A stretch of 64,000 nt of DNA. Origin: Amycolatopsis azurea DSM 43854. Lineage in GTDB: Bacteria; Actinomycetota; Actinomycetes; Mycobacteriales; Pseudonocardiaceae. The notes beneath the pieces are model-generated. The model was not told the origin of the DNA, did not search any database, and saw only the letters and a program-made list of their open reading frames with translations. Of the stretch, positions 51,825 through 59,378 are shown piece by piece. The stretch covers positions 1 through 64,000 of the forward strand of contig NZ_MUXN01000027.1 of assembly GCF_001995215.1 (NCBI RefSeq), read 5' to 3'. Each line of letters starts with the position of its first letter. Within the stretch, counting starts at the first letter, position 1. Made by a program: the position numbers and the translations under genes.

Positions 51825-51896
51825 GTGACGAGCCCCGAGTCGGACAGAACCCCGCCGCCGGTCATCCGGCGGCGAGTCGTCGTATCCGGCCGTTAG
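51825..51896 (+). promoter_or_regulatory. Possible leader peptide and attenuator hairpin of the exporter gene
   Basis: A 23-codon frame (GTG at 51825, TAG at 51894) reads MTSPESDRTPPPVIRRRVVVSGR and contains a stable hairpin, CGCCGCCGG/CCGGCGGCG with loop TCAT (51853-51874). TAAGGT lies eight bases before the GTG, allowing leaderless transcription. The PPP and RRR runs are plausible ribosome-stalling sites. It precedes a chloramphenicol-type exporter by 114 bp. Confidence 0.45.
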
Positions 51897-52009
51897 GTAT
51901 CGGCCCTCTCGCTTCCCGATGACCGAGCGCTGTTCCGTGCGCCCGGACTGGTTCTCTCCTGTCTCGCGCACGGCTTCCTCCTGCTCGTCTTCTGCTTGGG
52001 AGTCGTCCG

Positions 52010-53155
52010 TTGCCTCTGTTCGTCTATGTCCTCGGCCTTGCCGTTTTCGCGCAAGGCACCTCTGAATTCATGGCTTCCGGTCTCGTACCGGGGATCGCCG
52101 GTGACCTGTCCGTCCCGGTGGGCGCGGCCGCCGCGCTGACGTCCGCGTACGCCGTCGGAATGATCGTCGGCGCTCCGGCCATGGCCGTGCTCAGCGCGCG
52201 CTGGCCCCGCCGCCGGGCGTTGGCCGGGTTTCTGACCGCCTTCGTCGTCGTGCACGTGATCGGCGCCGTGACGACGAGCTTTCCGGTGCTGTTCGGTACG
52301 CGGATCGTCGCGGCGATCGTCAACGCCGGGTTCCTCGCCGTCGCCATGCCCACCGCGGTCGCTTTGGCACCACAGGGAAAACAGGCACGCGCGACCGCGG
52401 TGCTGCTGGCGGGAATCACGCTGTCGTGCGTCGCAGGTGTACCCGCCGGAGCCATCCTGGGTGATCTCGCGGGCTGGCGTTCCGCGTTCTGGGCGGTCGC
52501 CGCGTTGTGCCTTCCCGCGCTGGTACTGGTGTTCCGGTCGGCTCCCGCCGACGCGGCGGGCCCGCGCGAAATCTCCATCAGGCGCGAAACCCGCGAAGTG
52601 AAAGCACCTCCCGTGCGGCAAGCGATGATCCTCGCGGCCTTGGTCAACGGCGCGACCTTCGCGACGTTCGCCTTCCTCGCGGTCATCGCGACAGACGTCG
52701 CCCACCTCCCCGCCGGCGCGGTTTCCGGCCTGCTGGCGGCATTCGGCGTCGGCGCGTTCATCGGGGTCACCGTGGCCGGCCGTATGGGTGATGGCGAACT
52801 CAAGCGTGGCCTGATCCTCGCGTTGTGCGCCCTGCCGGTCGGCTGGGCGGTGCTGGCGACGACCGGAGCGCACCCGATCGCCCTGTTCGTCGTGACCACT
52901 GTCCAAGGTGGACTGTCCTTCGGCTGCGGCTCCGCGCTCGTGGCGCGGGTCATGCACGTGGCTCCCGGCGCCCCCACACTCGGCGGTTCGTTCGCGACGG
53001 TCGCGCTCAACGCGGGCGCGTTCCTGGGTCCGCTCCTCGCCGGTTTCGTGACGGAGGGGACCGGCGACTATCGCCACGCCGTCTGGATCAGCGCGGCGAT
53101 CGCCCTCGTTCCGCTTCTGCTCATCCGGAGGAGGGATGTACGGCCGGCTGGGTAG
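52010..53155 (+). CDS. MFS exporter, Cmx/Cml chloramphenicol-resistance type
   Basis: 381 residues, 12 spans, starting at a TTG with GGGAG seven bases upstream. FAQGTSEFMASGLVPGIAGDL is the DHA1 signature shared with Cml/Cmx exporters, GVPAGAILGDLAGWRSAFW the antiporter motif C region, and PTLGGSFATVALNAGAFLGP the conserved C-terminal block. It should export chloramphenicol or related hydrophobic drugs against protons. A putative leader peptide suggests drug-inducible translation. Confidence 0.88.
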   Translation: MPLFVYVLGLAVFAQGTSEFMASGLVPGIAGDLSVPVGAAAALTSAYAVGMIVGAPAMAVLSARWPRRRALAGFLTAFVVVHVIGAVTTSFPVLFGTRIVAAIVNAGFLAVAMPTAVALAPQGKQARATAVLLAGITLSCVAGVPAGAILGDLAGWRSAFWAVAALCLPALVLVFRSAPADAAGPREISIRRETREVKAPPVRQAMILAALVNGATFATFAFLAVIATDVAHLPAGAVSGLLAAFGVGAFIGVTVAGRMGDGELKRGLILALCALPVGWAVLATTGAHPIALFVVTTVQGGLSFGCGSALVARVMHVAPGAPTLGGSFATVALNAGAFLGPLLAGFVTEGTGDYRHAVWISAAIALVPLLLIRRRDVRPAG

Positions 53156-53167
53156 CATCGGCGGACC

Positions 53168-53767
53168 ATGGAGATGATCACCGTGCCCGCGGGCGAAGTA
53201 ACGCTCTCGGACCGCCGGACCCAGCGGAGCTGGACCGTCGGCGTCGAGTCCTTCCTGCTCGCGCCCGGTCCGGTCACCCGCGAGTCCGGCAGGCTCCCGC
53301 TCGTCGAGGTCTCCTGGGAGGACGCTCTCCGGTTCTGCAACACGGTGTCCGAACGCGAAGGGCTGACCCCGGCCTACCGGCTGGAGCCCGAAGTGACGTG
53401 GGACCGGAGCGCGAACGGCTACCGCCTCCCCACCGAGGCGGAATGGGAACACGCCTGCCGCGCCGGCACGACCGGTCCTCGTTACGGTCCGCTCGACGAA
53501 ATCGCCTGGTATCGCGAGAACTCGGCGGAGTCCGTGCACGAGGTCGGCGGGAAGGCGCCCAACGCGTGGGGCCTGCACGACATGTTGGGCAACGTCTGGG
53601 AGTGGTGCTGGGATGTGTACGACGCCGAGGTGTACGGCGAGTACCGCGTCCTGCGGGGCGGCGGCTGGTTCGACGAGCACTGGAGCTGCCGGGCCTCGGT
53701 GCGGCGCCGCAGTCACCCGACCTTCCGCGTCGACGACGTCGGCTTCCGCCTCGCCAGGTCACTGTGA
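53168..53767 (+). CDS. SUMF1/FGE-sulfatase-fold protein, lacking the FGE cysteine pair
   Basis: 199 residues. VEVSWEDALRFCNTVSEREGL, YRLPTEAEWEHACRAGT, AWGLHDMLGNVWEWCWD and RVLRGGGWFDE are the FGE-sulfatase blocks; the protein is shorter than true formylglycine-generating enzymes. The C-terminal segment has only one Cys (SCRAS) and no active-site Cys-x4-Cys, so it is probably not a sulfatase activator. Small-molecule or carbohydrate binding is possible. Confidence 0.85.
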   Translation: MEMITVPAGEVTLSDRRTQRSWTVGVESFLLAPGPVTRESGRLPLVEVSWEDALRFCNTVSEREGLTPAYRLEPEVTWDRSANGYRLPTEAEWEHACRAGTTGPRYGPLDEIAWYRENSAESVHEVGGKAPNAWGLHDMLGNVWEWCWDVYDAEVYGEYRVLRGGGWFDEHWSCRASVRRRSHPTFRVDDVGFRLARSL

Positions 53768-53785
53768 CCCCGGCTGGGGTCCGTG

Positions 53786-54109
53786 ATGATCACGCGATTG
53801 AATGACGTCACGGACACCCCGCCGGGGGTGCCGGACCTGGAGGAAATCGTGACCGGAACCGCGCCCCGAGACGTCGAACGCGTCTACTCCACCGCCGATG
53901 TCGTCGCGAAACTGCGCCGCCTCGCCGACGCTCTCGAGTCCGAGACCTCGTTCCGCATCCAGATCGCCGGGGAACGGTTCCGCGTCCCCGCCCGCGCGCA
54001 GTTCTCGATCGAGCACGAGCGCGGTGACGGTGAGGAAGAGGTCGAGTTCCAGCTGAAGTGGAAGATCGAGGAGACCGACTCGGACGACTCCGAAGGCGCC
54101 GTCGTCTGA
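53786..54109 (+). CDS. Amphi-Trp domain protein
   Basis: 107 residues. The core VVAKLRRLADALESETSFRI and IAGERFRVPARAQFSIEHE, then VEFQLKWK, are the amphi-Trp domain. The acidic tail (EETDSDDSEG) may regulate partner binding. Function unknown. A GTG directly before this ATG is an alternative start. A strong terminator follows at 54132. Confidence 0.82.
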   Translation: MITRLNDVTDTPPGVPDLEEIVTGTAPRDVERVYSTADVVAKLRRLADALESETSFRIQIAGERFRVPARAQFSIEHERGDGEEEVEFQLKWKIEETDSDDSEGAVV

Positions 54110-54131
54110 TCTTCGGTCCACGAGGACCGGC

Positions 54132-54169
54132 AAGGGCGGGCCCGTACTTCCATCGCGGGCCCGCCCTTT
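54132..54169. terminator. Intrinsic terminator
   Basis: AAGGGCGGGCCCG pairs with CGGGCCCGCCCTT around an 11-base loop, followed by TTCTTCT. It ends the exporter/amphi-Trp region. Confidence 0.88.
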
Positions 54170-54188
54170 CTTCTCTATGTTCCTCCCA

Positions 54189-54524
54189 GTGACCAAGAAC
54201 TACGACCGCCGTGCGCTCGTCGTCGCGTACCTCGAGGCTCAGCCCGGCTACTCGCACGGGTTCATCGACTCGAAATCCGAGTACGACGCTCTGCGAGCCT
54301 CCCGCGAGACCGTGTTGAAAGGTCTGGAGAAGCTCTTCGGTCTCGAACTGACCTACGACGGTGTCGCCGACAGGACCGACGGCACCGCCTTTTGGATGCT
54401 CTTCACCAGCGCGGCACGGAACTACCTGGCGGCCAAGCCATCGGGCTTCCTCGAAGGCGGGTTGCTCATCAAGGTGCTGGAGCGGGCCGGTCAGGACGGA
54501 CCCGCTCGAATCGATGGGACGTAG
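54189..54524 (+). CDS. Small hypothetical protein
   Basis: 111 residues from a GTG, starting MTKNYDRRALVVAYLEAQ. It is helical and Lys/Asp-rich with a hydrophobic end (FLEGGLLIKVLERAG), no cysteine and no signal peptide. No family is recognised. No ribosome binding site is seen before either the GTG or the ATG at 54177 (which lies in the terminator tail), so the start is uncertain. Confidence 0.55.
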   Translation: MTKNYDRRALVVAYLEAQPGYSHGFIDSKSEYDALRASRETVLKGLEKLFGLELTYDGVADRTDGTAFWMLFTSAARNYLAAKPSGFLEGGLLIKVLERAGQDGPARIDGT

Positions 54525-54672
54525 CCTGGAGCTGGAAGACAGGCTCCGCGAGTCGTACCTCGACACGATGGAGCTGGTGATCGCCATCTTGCTCGGCGAA
54601 CAGGCGGACGCCGTGTTCACCTCGGCCGACCTCGGCGAGATCGGGGTGGACGACACGGAGCCGCGGTTCTGA
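54514..54672 (+). CDS. Very small acidic hypothetical protein
   Basis: 52 residues, overlapping the previous gene by 11 bases. MGRSLELEDRLRESYLDTMELV is amphipathic and the tail is acidic (GEIGVDDTEPRF). Codon use is like its neighbours. It could be translationally coupled to the 54189 gene, perhaps forming a toxin/antitoxin-like or regulator pair, but there is no motif to support this. Confidence 0.5.
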   Translation: MGRSLELEDRLRESYLDTMELVIAILLGEQADAVFTSADLGEIGVDDTEPRF

Positions 54673-54685
54673 TGAGTGACCGCCG

Positions 54686-55462
54686 TCAGGTCGGCCTCGC
54701 GACCAGTTCCATCCAGAAGTCGGGCGCGTACTTGGCGATCTTCGAGAACTCGATCTTGCCCGCCGGGCAAGCCCGTTTCGACGAGTCGACGACGCCGTTG
54801 CTCCAGTGCACGATCGCCCAGACGCAGCGGCCGTCCTTCATGTTGTCGGTCACCCAGATCTCCAGGTAGTCCTGGCACTCGCGGTACCAGATCGACCCGG
54901 CGGTGTCGTCGCGATGATCGCGGACGTCGGTGCTCCGCTGCGGGCAGGTGCCCTGCGCGTCGACGCCGTTCGGGCGTCCGACGTTCACCTGGAGGTCGCC
55001 CTCGTAGGAGATGAGCGTCCACGGCCACACCCCGGCGACGCCGGTCGCGATCAGCACGCCCGCCACCGCACCGGACAGCAGTAGCAAGAGCCGGTGGCCG
55101 AAGCCGATCCGGCGAGGTGCCGGGGGCGGCTGCCGCACGGGATCGCCGAAAGCGAGTTCGACGACGTCGCCTTCACGCGGCTGGGTGGCTGTCCTGGCGA
55201 GGACGCCCTGCAACCGCTTCACCGTTTCTTCGGTTTGCCCCAGGCCGAGAAGAATGGCGCGCAACTCGCCTTGGGTCGGCGGTTCGCGCCTGCCGTTCTC
55301 GATTTCCGAAATTCGTTCACGCCTGATCCGGAGGCCGTGTTTCGCCGCGCGGCCCGCGAGGTTGTCCTGGGTGAGGCCCCGCTTGTCCCGGAGCCGTTTG
55401 ATCAATGCGCCGAGCTCTTCGACGTCGGCGACGTCACCGGAATCGCCGCCCCGGGCTTCCAT
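54686..55462 (-). CDS. XRE-family regulator with a membrane anchor and extracytoplasmic domain
   Basis: 258 residues from an ATG with GGGGAG five bases upstream. Residues about 14-75 are an XRE helix-turn-helix (LIKRLRDKRGLTQDNLAGRAA, RRERISEIENGRREPPTQGEL). A membrane segment follows near residues 128-150 (HRLLLLLSGAVAGVLIATGVAG), then a domain with four cysteines (TCPQ, RECQDY, GRCVW, RACPAG). It may sense an external signal. It is divergent from the DUF397 gene; the gap holds two palindromes. Confidence 0.85.
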   Translation of the reverse strand: MEARGGDSGDVADVEELGALIKRLRDKRGLTQDNLAGRAAKHGLRIRRERISEIENGRREPPTQGELRAILLGLGQTEETVKRLQGVLARTATQPREGDVVELAFGDPVRQPPPAPRRIGFGHRLLLLLSGAVAGVLIATGVAGVWPWTLISYEGDLQVNVGRPNGVDAQGTCPQRSTDVRDHRDDTAGSIWYRECQDYLEIWVTDNMKDGRCVWAIVHWSNGVVDSSKRACPAGKIEFSKIAKYAPDFWMELVARPT

Positions 55463-55571
55463 GGCGCTCCCCTGTCCCTCAGCGCTTGCGCGACCGCGCA
55501 GAGGTAGGTTAGCGACACCGCGGACGGCGGGCATTCGCGGTCGGGTTTCCGCTGGTGAACACGTTGTGCGC

Positions 55572-55602
55572 TGTCGCGACAAAATTCCCCGACGTCGCGA
55601 CG
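55572..55602. promoter_or_regulatory. Paired palindromic operators
   Basis: TGTCGCGACA (55572-55581) and CGTCGCGACG (55593-55602) are both perfect 10-bp palindromes sharing GTCGCGAC, with centres 21 bp (two helical turns) apart, in the gap between the XRE membrane regulator and the DUF397 gene. Cooperative binding by one of these regulators is likely. Confidence 0.65.
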
Positions 55603-55658
55603 GCGGAGCATTCCACGCTCCTTCCTCATCCGGAGAAACAAATGAGGGAGGAACTCCT

Positions 55659-55877
55659 GTGACACACGATCTCACCGGCGCGGCGTGGTTCAAGAGCAGT
55701 CGATGCGGAGGCGGACCGACCTGCGTGGAAGTCGCCTTCTTGGAAACGGGGGTCGGCGTCCGGGACTCGAAGGATCCTGGCCCCGCGTTCGTGGTCTCCC
55801 CCGGGAGCTGGTCGTCTTTCGTCCGTCATTGCTCCGGGACACCGGACGGTCAGGGATGCGACTCCGCCACCTCGTGA
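55659..55877 (+). CDS. DUF397 protein
   Basis: 72 residues from a GTG preceded by GAGGGAGG. AAWFKSSRCGGGPTCVEVAF, GVGVRDSKDPGPAFVV and SWSSFVRHC make the DUF397 domain, found beside DUF5753 XRE regulators in antibiotic-producing actinomycetes, where the pair behaves like a regulator with a small antagonist (BldB/WhiJ-type systems). It overlaps the convergent XRE gene by 28 bases. Confidence 0.88.
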   Translation: MTHDLTGAAWFKSSRCGGGPTCVEVAFLETGVGVRDSKDPGPAFVVSPGSWSSFVRHCSGTPDGQGCDSATS

Positions 55878-56704
55878 ATCAGTTGGACCGATTCCGCGGG
55901 CGCCAGCGCCAGTTCCTGGACCCGATCGAACGCGGCGAGGTACTGCTTCACCCGGTCGGCATCCTGGGTGAGCCGTCCCTCGGTCAGGTCGTCGGTGTAG
56001 ACGACGTCCGGATCCTCGGGGCGCGGGAAGCCCAGGATGATGAACCCGCCCGCCTGGGCGGGGTGCATTCCCGCGGTCGACGGCAGGACCCGCACGGTGA
56101 CGTGCGGGTCCCCCGCCGCGTCGGCCAGACGCCGCAGTTGCGCGGCCATCAGTCCCGGCTCGGCCACCGGACGGCGAAGCGCCGTTTCGTCGATGACGAC
56201 CGACAGGTGCGGCGGCTTCTCCCGGAGGAGGAGCGCCTGGCGGTCCATCCGCAGGGCGACCCGGCGCTCGGCGACCTCGGGCGTCGAGCCGGCGGCGAGC
56301 GAGAGCGCGTGCGCGTACTCGCGCGTCTGCAGCAAGCCGGGGATCCACTGCGGCTGGTACTCGCGGATGTCACCGGCCTCTTCCTCGTAGCCGAGGTAGA
56401 GGTTGTAGCCGTCGTAGATGACACCGTCGAGGTCCGGCCGTTTGCCCCGCTGCCTCGACACCGCGAGCATCGCCGCCCGGCGGGCACCGGCCACCGCGTA
56501 GAAGTCCAGGAGTTCGCGCAGGTCCAGCGGCCGGACGGCGACCTGGCCGGTCTCGATCCGGCTGATCTTGGCGGCCGAGCACTCCAGCCGCGCGGCGGCC
56601 TCGTCGAGCGTCCGGCCCGCCTGCTCGCGCAGGCGTCTGAGTTCGGCACCGAACCGGCGACGATCTTCCACCGCGTCAGACGTCTCTGGCACCCGAACTC
56701 CCAT
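55850..56704 (-). CDS. XRE-family regulator with DUF5753 domain (WhiJ-like)
   Basis: 284 residues from the ATG at 56704. The N-terminal helix-turn-helix (about 18-75: LRRLREQAGRTLDEAAARL, AAKISRIETGQV) is followed by DUF5753 (about 105-275: IPGLLQTREYAHAL, RVALRMDRQALL, VVIDETALRRPV, VRVLPSTAGMHPAQAGGF). WhiJ-like regulators pair with DUF397 proteins; the adjacent gene is one. Two direct-repeat operators lie upstream. Confidence 0.92.
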   Translation of the reverse strand: MGVRVPETSDAVEDRRRFGAELRRLREQAGRTLDEAAARLECSAAKISRIETGQVAVRPLDLRELLDFYAVAGARRAAMLAVSRQRGKRPDLDGVIYDGYNLYLGYEEEAGDIREYQPQWIPGLLQTREYAHALSLAAGSTPEVAERRVALRMDRQALLLREKPPHLSVVIDETALRRPVAEPGLMAAQLRRLADAAGDPHVTVRVLPSTAGMHPAQAGGFIILGFPRPEDPDVVYTDDLTEGRLTQDADRVKQYLAAFDRVQELALAPAESVQLIHEVAESHP

Positions 56705-56721
56705 CGAAGCAAAAACTACAC

Positions 56722-56784
56722 AATGCAAATCTTGCACTACTGGCCGTCGCTCGCTAGCGTCCATGCAGAATGCAATATTTGCAC
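56722..56784. promoter_or_regulatory. Two repeated operators AATGCAA-N3-TTGCAC
   Basis: AATGCAAATCTTGCAC (56722-56737) and AATGCAATATTTGCAC (56769-56784) share the same 16-bp frame, each with an inverted core TGCAA-N3-TTGCA. They lie in the 93-bp gap between the DUF5753 regulator and the membrane protein gene. Confidence 0.7.
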
Positions 56785-56797
56785 GAGGGGACAGATC

Positions 56798-57544
56798 ATG
56801 GCCGATGGGCTGCACAAACTGATCGACGAGGGTGTCCCGGAGGTGGTCGATCGCCTCGGTAGATGGCTCCTGTATCCCGTCTTCTGGCTGACGACGGCGA
56901 TCCTCGCCCTCTGGTTCCTGCAGACGGGACTGGTCTACGGAGTCTTGGTCATCGGTCCCCCGCTGGTCCTGCTCCTCAGTTCCAGGTTCCACGGTCTGGG
57001 CCGCGTCTCGACCGCGCTGCTGGTGATCGCCGGGCTGGCGGCGCTGGTGCCCACGTTCTTCCTCGGGAAGTACAAGGCGGCCGAAGACGGTCACACCGGC
57101 TTGATCCTCGTCGGCTTCCTCGTCTTCCTGATCTGGGGCGCCGCCTACCCGGCGATGCTCGACAAGTTCGACGAACGGTTTCAGCTCTCCCAGTATCCGG
57201 CTGATACGCGGCGCAAGCTCCCGAAGGAGGAACGAAACGAGCTCGGCCTGCTCCGCCTACTCCTGGTCAAGATCGTCATGGCGACCGTGGCGATGCTGGT
57301 CGTCGACGCCACCGTCGTCGTGATCCTCAGTCTGATCGCCCTCCTTCTCCGCACTCACTGGTCCGCGGCCATCGTCGGCGTGGCCTGCCTGATCGAATCC
57401 GTCGCCGAGCTCGACGGACTGAACCTCGTCTTCCGCTTCGACCCGATGGAGATCGTGGCCGGACTGCTCGCCGCGCTGATGTGGTGGGACGCGGTCAAGA
57501 ACCCGTTGTGGGACAGGCGAGTCCGGCCGGGGGTGGGACGATGA
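56798..57544 (+). CDS. Multi-span membrane protein of unknown function
   Basis: 248 residues. There are about five hydrophobic spans (for example WLLYPVFWLTTAILALWFL, VSTALLVIAGLAALVPTFF, ILVGFLVFLIWGAAY and VDATVVVILSLIALLL). No transporter signature. It overlaps the RDD gene by 4 bases, so they are a pair, probably controlled by the DUF5753 regulator opposite. Confidence 0.75.
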   Translation: MADGLHKLIDEGVPEVVDRLGRWLLYPVFWLTTAILALWFLQTGLVYGVLVIGPPLVLLLSSRFHGLGRVSTALLVIAGLAALVPTFFLGKYKAAEDGHTGLILVGFLVFLIWGAAYPAMLDKFDERFQLSQYPADTRRKLPKEERNELGLLRLLLVKIVMATVAMLVVDATVVVILSLIALLLRTHWSAAIVGVACLIESVAELDGLNLVFRFDPMEIVAGLLAALMWWDAVKNPLWDRRVRPGVGR

Positions 57545-58350
57545 TGCAGCCGCCGGGGACCCCGTTCCCGCCACATCCGACGTCGGCTCGCCGGTGGGGA
57601 GCCCGCTGGATCGACTGGCTCGTGCCCTGGCTGGTCACCTCGCCGCTCTGGTTCCTGACCGCCGAGAAGATCCAGACCGAGGCCACGAAACACGGCTTCA
57701 CGTTGGCGGGCAAGGGAATCTTCAAGTCCGTGTTCGGCGAATGGGGTGCGCTCGGTGACGCCGCCGGTGACGAGGCGGGCGAGTTGTGGAGTGACATCGT
57801 CTTCTACATCGCACTGACACTGGCTGTTCAGGTCCTGCTGATCATGGCGTACGAGGTACTCCTCACCCGCTTTTGGGGACGCACCCTGGGCAAGGCGGCC
57901 TTCGCACTGACGGTGCGCGGCGCCGACGGTGGGCGGCTGAGCTTCGGCCGGATCTGCGCGCGGACCGCCATCACCGTCCTCGTCCCCGGCCTCGGCTGGG
58001 TGCTGCTCATCGCGGCGGTCCTCAACCTGAGTGTGCTGCTCATGCTGGCGGGCGTCGCGCTCCTGATCTTCTCGGCCGTCGAATGCTCCGTCCTGCGGAT
58101 CTCACCGGCGGGCAAGACCTCCTGGCACGATCGGCGGACCGGTTCGGTCGTGGTGCCCAAGACCTGGACGGAACAACTGCGGCAAGCCCGCGAGTTCCAG
58201 CAGCGTGCCCTGGACAGTGGAGTGGCACGCGCTCGCCAAGCCTGGCAAGCGCCGCAGGTCCAACAGCTCTCCCAACAGGCTCAGGCGACCTTCCAGCAGG
58301 TGCGGGAGCGAGGACGCCAGGCGATACGGCGTGACGACGGGCCGTCATGA
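57541..58350 (+). CDS. RDD-family membrane protein
   Basis: 269 residues. RRWGARWIDWLVPW is the first RDD block; the later TLGKAAFALTVRGADGGRLSFGRICAR and SWHDRRTGSVVV are the others. The C-terminal 55 residues form a Gln-rich coiled coil. RDD proteins may be ion transporters or accessory membrane proteins. ATGA overlap with the preceding membrane protein. It ends directly at the convergent small gene. Confidence 0.85.
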   Translation: MMQPPGTPFPPHPTSARRWGARWIDWLVPWLVTSPLWFLTAEKIQTEATKHGFTLAGKGIFKSVFGEWGALGDAAGDEAGELWSDIVFYIALTLAVQVLLIMAYEVLLTRFWGRTLGKAAFALTVRGADGGRLSFGRICARTAITVLVPGLGWVLLIAAVLNLSVLLMLAGVALLIFSAVECSVLRISPAGKTSWHDRRTGSVVVPKTWTEQLRQAREFQQRALDSGVARARQAWQAPQVQQLSQQAQATFQQVRERGRQAIRRDDGPS

Positions 58351-58546
58351 ACGGGCGGGTCGCAGCAGGTCTCCGAGCCCGATCCGCTTCAGGAACCGCT
58401 CGCGGATCCGGTCCGCCACGGCCGCGACGTCGGCGTCGGGCGGAACGAGGGCGGCGAGCCGGGAGCCGGGAGCCGACCTGGTCCATCAGGCCCGCGTACC
58501 GCTTCTCGTAGGCGGCGCCGGTGATCACGATGATCTTTTCGCTCAT
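58345..58546 (-). pseudogene. Small SDR-operon partner, frameshifted by a 7-bp duplication
   Basis: The frame begins MSEKIIVITGAAYEKRYAGL with GGGAGG upstream, then meets two consecutive copies of a 7-base unit (58456-58469, GAGCCGG on the plus strand) plus a partial third. Removing one copy gives a clean 65-residue protein ending RIRERFLKRIGLGDLLRPARS at the stop at 58345. As it stands the reading frame shifts into Arg-rich noise. I do not recognise the family; it follows an SDR gene. The repeat could make it phase-variable. Confidence 0.65.
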
Positions 58547-58560
58547 GACGAGTACCTCCC

Positions 58561-59286
58561 TCAGACGATTCCTCCGTTGGCGCGGAGAACCTGCCCGTTG
58601 ACCCAGCGGGCCGGGCCGGCCAGGAACGAGACGACCTCGGCGATGTCGGCCGGGGCACCCAGGCGTTCGAGCGGAGGCTGCGCCGCCATCCGCGCGATGG
58701 TCTCCTCGTCCTTGCCGTCGAGGAAGAGCGCCGTGGCGGTCGGGCCCGGGGCGACCGCGTTCACGGTGATGTCGCGGCCGCGCAGTTCGCGGGCGAGGAC
58801 CAGGGTGATCGCTTCGACCGCGCCCTTCGTGGCGGCGTAGGCCGCATACCCGGGCAGGGCGAGACCGAGCACCGAGGTGGAGAAGTTGATGATCGCGCCG
58901 CCGTCGCGCACGCGGCGGGCGGCCTGCTGGTCGACCACGAACGTGCCGCGGATGTTGGTGCGGTGCATCCGGTCCAGCCGGTCGAGATCCAGTTCGGCCA
59001 CCGGCGCGAGATACATGGTCCCGGCGGCGTGGACGACGACGTCGATCCCGCCGAAGGTCTTCTCCGCGGTGTCGAACAAGGCGGCGACGGCGTTCTCGTC
59101 CGCGACGTCGGCCTGGGCCGCGATCGCTTGACCGCCCGCGGTGGTGATCGCGCCGACCGCGGCCTGCGCCTCGTCCTTGTTGCCGCCGTACCCGACGACG
59201 ACCGCGAATCCGTCGGACGCCAGCCGCTCGGCGGACTCCCTGCCGATACCCCGCGACCCGCCGGTGACGATCGCTACGCGTGTCAT
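58561..59286 (-). CDS. Short-chain dehydrogenase/reductase
   Basis: 241 residues. VAIVTGGSRGIGRESAERL is the TGxxxGxG cofactor motif; VHAAG and the active-site Ser with YAAYAATK (Tyr, Lys) are present, and VNAVAPGPTATA is the post-catalytic block. NADP(H) use is likely from the Gly-rich loop and later basic residues. It is repressed in all probability by the divergent TetR (two operators between them). The small broken gene follows in the same transcript. Confidence 0.92.
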   Translation of the reverse strand: MTRVAIVTGGSRGIGRESAERLASDGFAVVVGYGGNKDEAQAAVGAITTAGGQAIAAQADVADENAVAALFDTAEKTFGGIDVVVHAAGTMYLAPVAELDLDRLDRMHRTNIRGTFVVDQQAARRVRDGGAIINFSTSVLGLALPGYAAYAATKGAVEAITLVLARELRGRDITVNAVAPGPTATALFLDGKDEETIARMAAQPPLERLGAPADIAEVVSFLAGPARWVNGQVLRANGGIV

Positions 59287-59328
59287 GATGCGCTCCCATC
59301 AGGTGTTTCCGTTGATAACGAAATCAAC

Positions 59329-59377
59329 GTATCATCGATACCGAACCAGCGCTACCCGATCCGTGTTATCGTCGATA
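59329..59377. promoter_or_regulatory. Operator pair for the TetR/SDR locus
   Basis: GTATCATCGATAC (59329-59341) and TATCGTCGATA (59367-59377) share the half-site TATC-N-TCGATA; the second is a perfect 11-base palindrome and ends one base before the TetR ATG. A third inverted repeat, CGTTGAT/ATCAACG, lies at 59310-59329. Confidence 0.7.
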
Positions 59378-59378
59378 C

